Below are positions 34,497 through 42,869 of a stretch of 64,000 nucleotides of DNA, in pieces (within the stretch, counting starts at the first letter, position 1; every line of letters starts with the position of its first letter). Source of the DNA: Nocardiopsis kunsanensis DSM 44524 (lineage in GTDB: Bacteria; Actinomycetota; Actinomycetes; Streptosporangiales; Streptosporangiaceae); contig NZ_ANAY01000018.1 of the NCBI RefSeq assembly GCF_000340965.1, forward strand, positions 1-64,000. The letters run 5' to 3'. The translations under genes and the position numbers were made by a program. The notes beneath the pieces are model-generated. The model ran no database searches. It saw only the letters and a program-made list of their open reading frames with translations, and had not been told where the DNA came from.

Positions 34497-34925
34497 TCAG
34501 TCCAGGATCACGGCTTCCCCTTTCCGGCGGAGTTCGGCCAGGCCCTCACGCATGGCCTGCACGGTCTCTGGACTGTGTCCGGTCCACCCCTCCAGTTCCC
34601 TGACCACCCGCACGGGTTCGCGAGTGCGGTAGGACCGGGTCGGGTTGCCCGGGAACCTCATGTCGGTGACGTTGGGGTCGTCCTCGAGTTCACCGGTCGG
34701 TTCCACGACGTAGACGTGCCCCGGTCCCTCCCCCTGGGCCAGCTCCGCGCCATAGGCAGCTGCGTCCAGCGTCTGGGTGACGTAGACGTGGCGCAGCCTC
34801 CTGTCCGCGTCGTAGTTCGACGTACGGCCGGGCACGAGCAGCTCCCCCGGCTCCAGGACGGCCTTCGTCCCGTGCAGGTAGGTTCCCGGCTCGAACACCT
34901 CGAACGGGGTGGGTGCTTCTGTCAT
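34497..34925 (-). CDS. arr: rifampin ADP-ribosyltransferase
   Basis: A 142-residue Arr protein that inactivates rifamycins by transferring ADP-ribose from NAD+ to a hydroxyl of the drug. Family elements are FEPGTYLHGTKA (H18), LRHVYVTQTLDAA (Y48), HVYVVEPTGELEDDPNVTD (D83 region) and FPGNPTRSYRTREPVRVV. These agree with the H/Y/D catalytic set and length of the mycobacterial enzyme (142 aa). The ATG at 34925 has AGGGAAGAG directly upstream. Such genes occur in many environmental actinomycetes. It should give intrinsic rifampin resistance. Confidence 0.94.
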   Translation of the reverse strand: MTEAPTPFEVFEPGTYLHGTKAVLEPGELLVPGRTSNYDADRRLRHVYVTQTLDAAAYGAELAQGEGPGHVYVVEPTGELEDDPNVTDMRFPGNPTRSYRTREPVRVVRELEGWTGHSPETVQAMREGLAELRRKGEAVILD

Positions 34926-35005
34926 CTCTTCCCTCTTCTCTTTTCCCGGTCCGACTGGTCGACCCTCCGGCGCGGGAACGGTCCGGCCGACTCGGGAACG
35001 GGCGT

Positions 35006-36001
35006 TCACCACACGGCGCTCTCCGTCGAATGTGCCCGGCAGTACGGCCTCGTCGCACGCCAGTAGGCGACCGTGAGCCACGCGAACGCCACGCCCCAGA
35101 CGAGGAAGCTTCCGTACACCAGCCCGAAGGCCCAGGGGGCGATCTCCGAGTCGTCGATCGACGCACCGCCCCACAGGACCGTGACGAACTGCGCCGCGGC
35201 CGTGAGCCCCACGGGCAGGAGCATGAGGGCCCCGCCGGCGCCGACCGCCGTGAGCGCCCAACGCACCACGCCCTTCCCGAGCCCCGCACCCATCACCAGG
35301 CAGACCACGATCGAGAACCCGGTGAGGACGACCGTGTCCCCGAACCCCGGGGAAGCCGCGGTGACCTGCGCGAACCCGTCCCCGGTGAGGCCGACACCCG
35401 ACCCCAGGCTCCAGGCCAGTTTGAGCAGCCCGTACGGCAGAGCGCCGGCGACCGCGACGAGAGCGGGCCACCACAGGCGCCCGCGGGACCCTGCGGGCGG
35501 CGGCGTCGCGGAGATTCTCCCGCAGCGCAGACAGCGGTCGTTGCGTCTGCGGTGGTCGACCACGAGCCACAGTGCGACCAGGGCCGTGGCGACGACGTTC
35601 AGCCCGTGAACGAGCGTGGCCGACCACGACGGTTCCACGGCGAAGGGGCCGCTGCCTCCCGTGAACTGTTGGCTCACCCGGACGATGACCATCAGGACGG
35701 TGTGGGGGATCGCCAGGAGACTGCCGGAGAGCATCACCGCGGCGGCCCCCAGGACCGCCCCGGCCCGGAGGCCTCCCCGCTCACCCGGGGGCAGGAGCAC
35801 GAGTACGGCCGTGGCTGCCGCGGCAACGGCGGCCACCAGGCGTGGCGCGGTCGGCATGGCGACCGGGTCCTGCCCGCCCGACATCCCGAGCAGTGCGAAG
35901 GCCACCGCGGTGGCCGCGCACGCGGCCACACACGCGGTTCGCACAGCACGGACCGTTCCGTCCGGTGTCGCCCGTGTCGACGGGCCCGGTGCGGCCGTCA
36001 T
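35006..36001 (-). CDS. multi-helix membrane protein, unknown
   Basis: A 331-residue integral membrane protein with about eight hydrophobic helices. ATG 36001 is taken; upstream in-frame codons add only an Arg/Pro-rich stretch. Between helices four and five a cytoplasmic loop contains RRRNDRCLRCGRISATPPP, with a C-x-x-C pair that may bind a metal. No named family is recognised; similar proteins are usually annotated as hypothetical in Nocardiopsis and Streptomyces. It is 80 bases upstream of arr on the same strand and may be cotranscribed. Confidence 0.75.
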   Translation of the reverse strand: MTAAPGPSTRATPDGTVRAVRTACVAACAATAVAFALLGMSGGQDPVAMPTAPRLVAAVAAAATAVLVLLPPGERGGLRAGAVLGAAAVMLSGSLLAIPHTVLMVIVRVSQQFTGGSGPFAVEPSWSATLVHGLNVVATALVALWLVVDHRRRNDRCLRCGRISATPPPAGSRGRLWWPALVAVAGALPYGLLKLAWSLGSGVGLTGDGFAQVTAASPGFGDTVVLTGFSIVVCLVMGAGLGKGVVRWALTAVGAGGALMLLPVGLTAAAQFVTVLWGGASIDDSEIAPWAFGLVYGSFLVWGVAFAWLTVAYWRATRPYCRAHSTESAVW

Positions 36002-36329
36002 CGGACTGTTCCGGGGCCGTCGGCCGGAAGGGCACTCTCGCGGCGCGTGCGCAGGAGCACGGGCGTGCCCGTGCACAGAGGCGGTAACGGCACAGTGGTC
36101 GCCGATTCGGATGTCGTTCGCATGAGTACGAACACCTCACTCATCGTCACTGCATGGAGTTGCGGCTCGGAAAATGAGACGGCGGAGGACTCCTCCGGGT
36201 TCTCCCCCTCACCGACACGGCGTGGAAAGTGAGCTCGACGGCCGATCGGACGGCCGTTCTGCACGGTGTCCGGTACGGCGGTGTGCGTTTTCGCAGGCCC
36301 CATGGCAGCTGTCCCTCCCTTCGAACCCC

Positions 36330-37472
36330 TCACCCGTCGGCGCCGCGCAGTCGCACGGCCCGGCGCTCCAGGTGGACCCGTTCGGCCTCGGACGTGGCGC
36401 GCCGCGCCGCCTCGGTGTACGCGAGTGCGGCGAGGTCCAGGTCCCCCGCGCGCTCGTGCAGGTGCGCCGACACCGCGGCGTACCGCGGCGTGGCCGTGTC
36501 GATCCCGATCAGAGCTGCCGCCCCCGTTCGGGGACCCTCGGCCTCGCCCAGCGCGACGGCACGGTTGAGCCGCACGACGTCGGACCCGGTCAGTTCCACG
36601 AGCTCGTCGTACCACTCCACGATCTGCGGCCAGTCCGTCTCCTCCGTACTCGGTGCGTCCGCGTGCAACGCGGCGATCGCCGCCTGGACCTGGTACTCGC
36701 CCCGTCGGTCGCGGGCCAGTGCCTCCTGCAGGATGTCGATCCCTTCCCTGATGAGGGCCGTGTCCCACAGCCTGCGGTCCTGCTCGGAGAGCGGCACCAG
36801 GCGGCCCCCGGCGCCCGTGCGCGCCTCGCGGCGTGCGTGGTGCAGCAGCATGAGGGCGAGCAGTCCGCTCACCTCGGGCTCGTCGATCCGTGAAGCGAGC
36901 TGCCGGGTGAGCCGGACCGCCTCCGCCGCCAGGTCGATGTCGCCGGAGTACCCCTCGTTGAAGAGGAGGTAGAGCACCCGCAGCACGGTAGTCACGGACC
37001 CGGGCCGGTCCAGTCCGCGGTCGGCGATCCGCTGCTTGGCGCGGCTGATCCGCTGGGCCATCGTCGCCTCCGGCACCAGGTAGGCCTCCGCGATCTGCCG
37101 TGTGGTGAGCCCGCCCACGGCACGCAGCGTCAGGGCGATCGCCGAACCGGGTGTGAGGGCCGGGTGTGCGCAGAGGAAGTACAGCCACAGGGTGTCGTCC
37201 CGGGAAGGGGCGGCCCCCGGCCGCGGTTCCATGGCATTGCGTTCCTCCCGCAGGGCACGCGACTCGTCGCTGCGTACCTGGTCGAGGAAGGCGCGCCACG
37301 CAGTGGTGATCAGCCACCCCGTCGGGTTGCGGGGCGGGTCGTGGGGCCACACCTCCACGGCCCGCACCAGCGCGGACTGGACGGCGTCCTCGGCCGCAGC
37401 GAACGACAGCCCCCTTCTGACCAGCGTGTTCACCACGTGGGGGATCCGTTCACGGAGGCCGGTACCGTCCAT
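36330..37472 (-). CDS. ECF sigma factor of the DGPF-associated group (ECF42-like)
   Basis: A 380-residue sigma-70-like regulator. Region 2 is at about 10-75 (LVRRGLSFAAAEDAVQSAL, PTGWLITTAWRAFLD) and region 4 at about 105-160 (LRAVGGLTTRQIAEAYLVPE, AQRISRAKQRI). A long C-terminal TPR-like helical domain follows (DUF6596 type; YLLFNEGYSGD). ATG 37472 has GGGAGGGAG upstream. This group is known to sit beside DGPF (YCII) proteins, exactly as here (37 bases apart). The C-terminal extension is thought to regulate activity in place of an anti-sigma factor. Confidence 0.9.
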   Translation of the reverse strand: MDGTGLRERIPHVVNTLVRRGLSFAAAEDAVQSALVRAVEVWPHDPPRNPTGWLITTAWRAFLDQVRSDESRALREERNAMEPRPGAAPSRDDTLWLYFLCAHPALTPGSAIALTLRAVGGLTTRQIAEAYLVPEATMAQRISRAKQRIADRGLDRPGSVTTVLRVLYLLFNEGYSGDIDLAAEAVRLTRQLASRIDEPEVSGLLALMLLHHARREARTGAGGRLVPLSEQDRRLWDTALIREGIDILQEALARDRRGEYQVQAAIAALHADAPSTEETDWPQIVEWYDELVELTGSDVVRLNRAVALGEAEGPRTGAAALIGIDTATPRYAAVSAHLHERAGDLDLAALAYTEAARRATSEAERVHLERRAVRLRGADG

Positions 37473-37509
37473 CGGTTCTCCCTCCCGCCACACTTCCCGC
37501 TCCCGTCCC

Positions 37510-37917
37510 TCACTCGGTCACGGTGGGCGCCGGCTCCATCACGGGTCGGACCTCGAGCCATTCGCCCAACGGGTTCCCGCCGGCCCCCGGTGCCGCCGAC
37601 AGGTCGGAGGCGAGGGCGAGGGCGCGCTCGTAGGAGTCGACGTCGATGAGCATCCACCCGGCGACGAGGTCCTTCGTCTCGGCGAACGGCCCGTCCGTCA
37701 CCGGTGGCCGTCCCTCCCCGTCGTAGCGGACCCATTCCCCGTCCATCGAGAGGGCGGCGCTGGCCACGAACTCCCCCGAGTCCCGCAGGCGGTCAGCGAA
37801 GTCGTCCATGTACGCGACGTGCGCCTCCCACTCGGATTCCGTCCACCGGTCGCCGGGAACGTCGTTGAGCGGCGCCTTGCCGCCGCGGTAGTGCTTGAGC
37901 AGCAGGTACTTGGGCAT
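37510..37917 (-). CDS. DGPF-domain (YCII-related) protein
   Basis: A 135-residue protein that begins MPKYLLLKHYRGG and has the diagnostic VTDGPFAETKDLVAGWMLID segment. Its start is supported by AAGGAAGAA eight bases upstream. DGPF proteins resemble YciI and are regularly encoded with ECF42-type sigma factors. They may sense a ligand or act as part of the signal path, but their biochemical role is not defined. It is the first gene of the pair, so the sigma factor is likely made from the same transcript. Confidence 0.92.
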   Translation of the reverse strand: MPKYLLLKHYRGGKAPLNDVPGDRWTESEWEAHVAYMDDFADRLRDSGEFVASAALSMDGEWVRYDGEGRPPVTDGPFAETKDLVAGWMLIDVDSYERALALASDLSAAPGAGGNPLGEWLEVRPVMEPAPTVTE

Positions 37918-38258
37918 CGGTTCTTCCTTCCCCTCGTTGCGGACCATTGTGACCGCATTCACCGTGGAGACGGAGCCCCGGACACGTTCTCGACATCCCG
38001 CGCGGAAATCGTCCGGAGAATTCGCGTACTGCCGTACCTGCTGCCGTCGAGGACGGGGCGGGGCCGGGGTGTGGCCCCGACGGGCCCGCCCGCTACGGCG
38101 GGAGGTTCCCGGGTCCGGCCCCGGAAGATGCGGATCTCTCAGGCGCAGGGCCGTGCGTTCGGGCCGCAACAGAGCGAGGCGAGACGGCCCGTCTTGACAA
38201 TGCACAGGCCGTACGCCACGCTTGCGAGACACATCGTCTCGTCGGAAAGGTTCAGCGC

Positions 38259-39170
38259 ATGGCTGAGACATCACGCCCGCCTCGCACCTGGCTCGTCACC
38301 GGAGTGGGCCGTGGCCTCGGTCGTGCGTTCGCCGGGGCCGCCCTTGCGCAGGGCGACCGCGTCGTCGGAACGGTCCGCAGTCCCGGAGCGATGAAGGAAC
38401 TGCAGGAGGCACACCCGGACTCGGCCCACGAGCTCCTGCTCGACGTCCGTGACGCCACGGCGGTCACCGCCGCCGTCGAGGACGCAGCGCAAACTTTCGG
38501 CGGCCTCGACATCGTCGTCAACAACGCGGGCGCCGGCTTCGTCGGCGCCCTCGAGGAGGTCGGCGAGCAGCAGGCCCGCGACCACTTCGACCTGAACCTG
38601 TTCGGCGCGATGTGGGTCTCCCGCGCAGCGGTCCCGCACTTGCGCGCGAACGGCGGCGGCGAGATCGTGCAGATCTCGACGGTCGGCGCCATCGGTGCCA
38701 TGCCGACGTTCGGACTGTACAACGCGAGCAAGTGGGCACTCGAAGGGTTCAGCGAGGCGCTGGCCGCCGAGGTCGCGCAGTTCGGGATCCGGCTGACCAT
38801 CGCCCAACTCGGCGGATTCGCGACCGACTGGGCCGGGAAGAGCATGCCGTTCGCCGCCCCGAAGACCGAATACGACGAGCTCCGCTCAAGCATGTTCGGC
38901 ACCCCGGAGGTCCCGTGGCCGGACGCCGACCCCGACGCGTCGCCGACGGACGCCGATCCGAGCCTGGCGGCCGAGGCACTGATCGCACACCTGTCCGACC
39001 CCGACCACCCGCTGCGGGTGCTGATCGGTGACGACGCCCGGGAACATGCCGCCCTGGCGTACGCGGCCCGCCGTGACTCCTACGGCAAGGACGGGGAGTT
39101 CACCTGGCCGGCATCGACCTTCCGGTCGGAAGCCACAGGCCACTCCACTGCTGCGGGGCTCTCGACGTGA
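38259..39170 (+). CDS. short-chain dehydrogenase/reductase
   Basis: A 303-residue classical SDR. The NAD(P)-binding motif TGVGRGLG is at 14-21, NNAG at 88-91, and the catalytic Ser-Tyr-Lys at S140, Y154 and K158 (YNASK). R37-R40 (DRVVGTVRS) suggests NADP preference. Length (about 20-50 residues longer than core SDRs) reflects a C-terminal cap with an acidic DADPDASPTDADP stretch. Substrate not predictable. It is followed directly by a degenerate ychF-like sequence, so there was recombination at its 3' end. It is divergent from the DGPF/sigma pair. Confidence 0.92.
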   Translation: MAETSRPPRTWLVTGVGRGLGRAFAGAALAQGDRVVGTVRSPGAMKELQEAHPDSAHELLLDVRDATAVTAAVEDAAQTFGGLDIVVNNAGAGFVGALEEVGEQQARDHFDLNLFGAMWVSRAAVPHLRANGGGEIVQISTVGAIGAMPTFGLYNASKWALEGFSEALAAEVAQFGIRLTIAQLGGFATDWAGKSMPFAAPKTEYDELRSSMFGTPEVPWPDADPDASPTDADPSLAAEALIAHLSDPDHPLRVLIGDDAREHAALAYAARRDSYGKDGEFTWPASTFRSEATGHSTAAGLST

Positions 39171-39173
39171 TCC

Positions 39174-39389
39174 CACACGTCGAAGCGGAACCCCACGACG
39201 CCGCCGTCGGAGAACACGTACCCCTTGCCCCCGGTGGGCCCCTGCCCGACGAACGCGCGGCCTGCATGCCCTCGGCCGACACGGCGTCGCCGGAGGAGAG
39301 CACTCGGCCCTGATGAAGCCGCCCCGCGGCGGCCGGTCCCGAGCCGGGACCGGCCACGGCCGCCGGGACGGCGTTCAGCCCGTGCACTG
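39174..39389 (+). repeat. degenerate ychF 3'-end copy plus direct repeat R1
   Basis: Bases 39174-39322 align with the 3' end of ychF at 42873-43022 in the same orientation (for example CACACGTCGAAGCGGAACCC against CACACGTTGAAGCGGAACTC) but are full of changes. From 39280 onward it matches a second copy, R2, at 40165-40287. R1 includes a perfect 10-bp hairpin at 39331-39355. The two repeats bracket the toxin-antitoxin pair. Confidence 0.75.
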
Positions 39390-39418
39390 TCACCGCGGAA
39401 GTTCCGAGTCGCCTCTCC

Positions 39419-39841
39419 TCACGGAGCGAGCCAGGGGTCGACCAGCTCGACGCCGGTCCGGGTGAAGTCCTTCGTGTTCCGGGTCGCGCACACAGCACGA
39501 TGGAGTCTGCAGATCGACGCGATCTGCGCATCAGCCGTGGCGATGGGCAGCCCCGCGCGCTCGCGCGCGAGGAGAACCTCGGCGTACTCCGCGGCCGCTT
39601 CCTCGTCGAAGGCGAGCAGGGAACGGGTGTCCCGGTAGGGCCGGACCGCGCCGTCGATCGCCGCCTCCAGGTCCTCCCTGCGCCGCCCGCCGGGCAGTCT
39701 GCGAACGCCGGCAAGCAGCTCCGCCAACGTGATCGTGGTGATGGCGACGTCATCCGTGAGCGCTTCCAACCATGCGACGACGCGCGGCTCAGGGTGAGGG
39801 CGGAAGAGCTCGGAGACGACGTTCGTGTCGAGCACGATCAT
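39419..39841 (-). CDS. vapC: PIN-domain toxin (VapC type)
   Basis: A 140-residue PIN-domain ribonuclease. The Mg-binding acidic residues are D5 (MIVLDTNVVSELFR), E41 (ITTITLAELLAG), D104 (IATADAQIAS) and D125 (RNTKDF), all present, so the toxin looks catalytically complete. VapC toxins cleave tRNA or rRNA and stop growth until the antitoxin is restored. The start codon overlaps the antitoxin stop (ATGA). The pair is on the minus strand between repeats R1 and R2 and is probably an acquired cassette. Confidence 0.92.
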   Translation of the reverse strand: MIVLDTNVVSELFRPHPEPRVVAWLEALTDDVAITTITLAELLAGVRRLPGGRRREDLEAAIDGAVRPYRDTRSLLAFDEEAAAEYAEVLLARERAGLPIATADAQIASICRLHRAVCATRNTKDFTRTGVELVDPWLAP

Positions 39842-40071
39842 CCGAAGTCCACCGATCGGGCCTCGTCCGAACGCTCCGGGACCGGCAACTCCCCGGTGCC
39901 GCCGGACGCACGAGCGGCCTCCAGGAGCGCGAGACCGATGTGCGGGCGCGCTGACGCCTGCGTGAGGATGTCACGCACTTCGGCCTCCATCGAGCGGCCG
40001 TGCTCCCGGGCCTGCGCCGCCAAGCGCTGCTTCACCGACTCGTCGAGACCTCTGACGACGATGGATGCCAT
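39838..40071 (-). CDS. vapB: FitA/VapB-type ribbon-helix-helix antitoxin
   Basis: A 77-residue antitoxin, with ATG 40071 chosen because GGGGAGG stands eight bases upstream (a GTG at 40080 is also open). The N-terminus forms a ribbon-helix-helix DNA-binding domain (ASIVVRGLDESVKQRLAAQA, RSMEAEVRDIL), typical of FitA-like proteins. The C-terminal part (ELPVPERSDEARSVDF) should wrap around the toxin. It represses its own operon in known systems. It overlaps the toxin gene. Confidence 0.9.
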   Translation of the reverse strand: MASIVVRGLDESVKQRLAAQAREHGRSMEAEVRDILTQASARPHIGLALLEAARASGGTGELPVPERSDEARSVDFG

Positions 40072-40164
40072 GTCGACCACCTCCCCACGTTGATATCAAC
40101 CATGATAGCAATATGGGTCTGCCGGGGCGAGAGATCCGCTTCCGAATCAGGGTTGCCGGAGCTC

Positions 40165-40287
40165 CACGGCGTCACCGGAGGAGACCGCTCGGCCCTGAGG
40201 AAGCCGCACCGGATGCCGGCCCCGCGGCGGCCGGCCCCGAGCCGGGACCGGCCACGGCCGCCGGGACGGCGTTCAACCCGTGCGCTG
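40165..40287 (+). repeat. direct repeat R2
   Basis: Second copy of the R1 sequence with a 12-base insertion near 40209. It shares CCGAGCCGGGACCGGCCACG and the following GCCGGGACGGCGTTCA. It lacks most of the ychF-like part. It ends just before the stop of the LLM oxidoreductase gene and may also serve as its terminator. Confidence 0.8.
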
Positions 40288-40292
40288 CACGC

Positions 40293-41270
40293 TCAGAACC
40301 AGTTCTCGGCCAGCAGCCGGAGCGAGCGTTCCCGGACGGCCGGGTCGTAGGCGTAGGTGGTGGTGATGAGCTCATCGGCACCCGTGCGCTCGACGAACTC
40401 CGCCAACTGCCGCACGGCGGTCTGCGGAGAACCGACCGCCTTGATGCTGAGCATCGGGTTGTCGAGGCCCCGTGCCTCGGCCGGGTCGACCGGCGGCTGG
40501 ATCCTGCGGGACCGGCCGCGTGAGACGTCCGCGAACATCTGGCCCACCGAGGTGAATTCGCGCTCGGCCTCGGCGTCGCTGTCGGCCACCATGACGTTGA
40601 TGCCGGCCAGGACGTAGGGCTCGTCGATCTGCGCCGTCGGCGCGTCGGCGGTGAAGCTGCTCCGGTAGATCCTGATCGCGTCGTCGAGCTGGTCGGGCGC
40701 GAAGTGCGAGGCGACGGAGAACGGCAGTCCGAGCTGACCGGCGATCGAGGCGCCGTTGACGGTCGACCCGAGCACCCAGATGGGGACCTCCGTGCCCGCG
40801 GAGACCGCCGAGGCGATCTGCATGCTCCGGGCGGTCCCCTCGCTGAACCAGCCCTGCAGGTCGTAGATGTTCTGCGCGAACTCCTGCGGCTCGGCCGAGG
40901 AACGGCTCAGTGCGCGGGCGGTCATCATGTCGGTGCCCGGTGCGCGGCCCAGACCGAGATCGATCCGGTCACCGTGGATGTTGGCCAGCGTGCCGTACTC
41001 CTCGGCCACCATGAGCGGGGCGTGGTTGGGCAGCATGACCCCGCCCGACCCCACACGGATCCGTTCGGTGGCCGATGCGGCATGGCCGATGAGCTGCCCC
41101 GTGGCACTGGCGGCCAGGTTCGCCGTGTTGTGGTGCTCCGCGAACCACAGTCGCGTGTAGCCGAGCCGGTCGGCCGTCTTCGCCGCCGACATCGACGAAG
41201 CGATGGCTTCACGGGCCGTCGAGCCCTCGGGGATGGAGACGAGGTCGAGAACACTCAGTGGGACGGACAT
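40293..41270 (-). CDS. LLM-class flavin-dependent oxidoreductase
   Basis: A 325-residue luciferase-like monooxygenase of the MsnO8/YhbW-like type. Characteristic stretches are SVLDLVSIPEGST at the N-terminus, YTRLWFAEHHN, IRVGSGGVMLPNHAPLMVAEEYGTL (flavin-binding strand and loop) and LGLGRAPGTD. It folds as a TIM barrel and uses FMN or F420 for oxidation; cofactor and substrate cannot be told from sequence. ATG 41270 is the best match to the family start. The gene is separate from its neighbours, with about 600 bases of non-coding DNA upstream. Confidence 0.93.
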   Translation of the reverse strand: MSVPLSVLDLVSIPEGSTAREAIASSMSAAKTADRLGYTRLWFAEHHNTANLAASATGQLIGHAASATERIRVGSGGVMLPNHAPLMVAEEYGTLANIHGDRIDLGLGRAPGTDMMTARALSRSSAEPQEFAQNIYDLQGWFSEGTARSMQIASAVSAGTEVPIWVLGSTVNGASIAGQLGLPFSVASHFAPDQLDDAIRIYRSSFTADAPTAQIDEPYVLAGINVMVADSDAEAEREFTSVGQMFADVSRGRSRRIQPPVDPAEARGLDNPMLSIKAVGSPQTAVRQLAEFVERTGADELITTTYAYDPAVRERSLRLLAENWF

Positions 41271-41877
41271 GCTGCACCGTTTTCTTTGCACAGGGGAGGC
41301 CGGGTCCGCATCTGTGTGCCTCTGCCCGGACGGCTCCCTTTTCCTGCTCGCGTCCCGCTTCACCCGCGGAGATACGGCAGAGAGGTCAATGTTCCCGGGA
41401 AAGTTCCGGCGCAGCATCCGGTTCGGGAGCTGCGCCGGCCCCCGTGTGGTCCGGCGCTACGGTTCCCGGGCGGGGAGGTCGGCCACCCCGCTCAGCTCTC
41501 CTCGCCGCACCGGCCACCTGTTTCCTGCTGGATATCACAGCCCCCGGCGCTACCCCGGGGGCCGGTCCCGGGCGCACGCTTCGGGCCGGTGGCACGGGAG
41601 CGGTCTCACCGGCAGCGCTACACGCCGAGGCGGAACTCCACCCCTTTCAGGCTGTTGAAGGGACATCACCGGCATCGACGATGCCGTCGCCGTGCTCATC
41701 GTGGCCAGAGGGCTACAGGCTCTGGCTCCCTCAGAGCGTGGACCTCACGACGATGGCCGGGACAGTCCGGACTCCGCCGACTTCCAGCGCCAACTGCTCG
41801 CCGTGCCGATCCCCGGCCCGAGAGCGGCTCCGGTGTGCCGAACGACACGTGGACGGCAACGGCCGACTGGTCAGACG
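41271..41877. other. gene-free region
   Basis: About 600 bases upstream of the LLM gene and downstream of PhzF. No ORF with convincing codon bias. It includes GC-rich inverted repeats (GGGGGCCGGTCCCGGG, near 41555) that could be a terminator for the PhzF transcript. Confidence 0.4.
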
Positions 41878-42705
41878 TCACTCGGACAACAGGACCGTTC
41901 CTTCGAGGTACCGAACGCACCGCCCGGACAGCAATGCACGCTCCTCCCGCAGGCGAATCACGACTGTCCCTCCACGGGCCGACATCTGGCGGGCCGTCAT
42001 CTCGCTCTTCCCCGAGCGCGCTGCCCACAAGGGAGCCAGCTGGCAGTGGGCGGAACCGGTGACCGGGTCCTCGGGGACGCCGGCCTGTGCGCCGAACCAG
42101 CGAGAGACGAAATCGAACCCTGCACTGTCACCCGGCGCGGTGACGGCGACACCGCGTACAGGTAGCGAAGCCAGGACTGCCAGGTCGGGAGCAAGCCCCC
42201 GAACGGTCTCGGCGTTCTCGACCGTGTAGATCAGATCGGTTGCCCGATGTGCCTCCAGCACTTCGGCGCCGAGTGCGTCCGCGATCAGCGGATCCACCTC
42301 GACCGGGGTCGGGGTCTCGGCCGGGAAGTCCATGGTGAGCAGGCCCTCCGCGGATCGCTTCACGGTCAGCCGGCCGCTGCGGGTCGAGAACTGGAGGGTG
42401 TCGGCATCGGGGTGGACGTCGTCGAACAAGTAGGACGAGGCCCCCAGCGTTGCGTGGCCGCAGAGGTCGACCTCGGTGGCCGGAGTGAACCAGCGCAGCT
42501 CATACACCGGCAGGCCGGGACCTGGTGCGGGACCGCCGTCAGCATCGTGGACGACCAGGAACGCAGTCTCGGAGAGGTTGTTCTCGAGCGCGAGCTGTTG
42601 CAGCACCGCGTCCGGGAACCAGTGCTCCAGGAGCATCACGGCTGCCGGGTTGCCTTCGAAGAGCGACTCCGCGAAGGCGTCCACCTGTACCAACGGGATT
42701 CTCAA
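41878..42705 (-). CDS. PhzF family isomerase-like protein
   Basis: A 275-residue member of the PhzF/diaminopimelate-epimerase-fold family. The active-site Glu is in NNLSETAFLV. The second half has ATEVDLCGHATLGASSYLF and EDPVTGSAHCQLAPLWA. The TTG at 42705 is selected because AGGAG lies five bases upstream and the family begins exactly there (LRIPLVQVDAF); longer ATG starts exist at 42759 and 42750. PhzF acts in phenazine formation, but most members such as this one have unknown substrates and no phenazine genes are near. Confidence 0.92.
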   Translation of the reverse strand: MRIPLVQVDAFAESLFEGNPAAVMLLEHWFPDAVLQQLALENNLSETAFLVVHDADGGPAPGPGLPVYELRWFTPATEVDLCGHATLGASSYLFDDVHPDADTLQFSTRSGRLTVKRSAEGLLTMDFPAETPTPVEVDPLIADALGAEVLEAHRATDLIYTVENAETVRGLAPDLAVLASLPVRGVAVTAPGDSAGFDFVSRWFGAQAGVPEDPVTGSAHCQLAPLWAARSGKSEMTARQMSARGGTVVIRLREERALLSGRCVRYLEGTVLLSE

Positions 42706-42869
42706 AAAATCTCCTGAAAACCGGTGAGCGGGAGATCGGTCCGTCCCCATCCCACGCATGGCGGAGCCGCCCCGTTACCGTGCCGTGCGCACGCCCGTGG
42801 CTTCCCTGCAGGAGGGACGGCCACGGGCCGCACGAGAGGTGACGCGGCACCGGCCCGTGCCCTCGGCAC

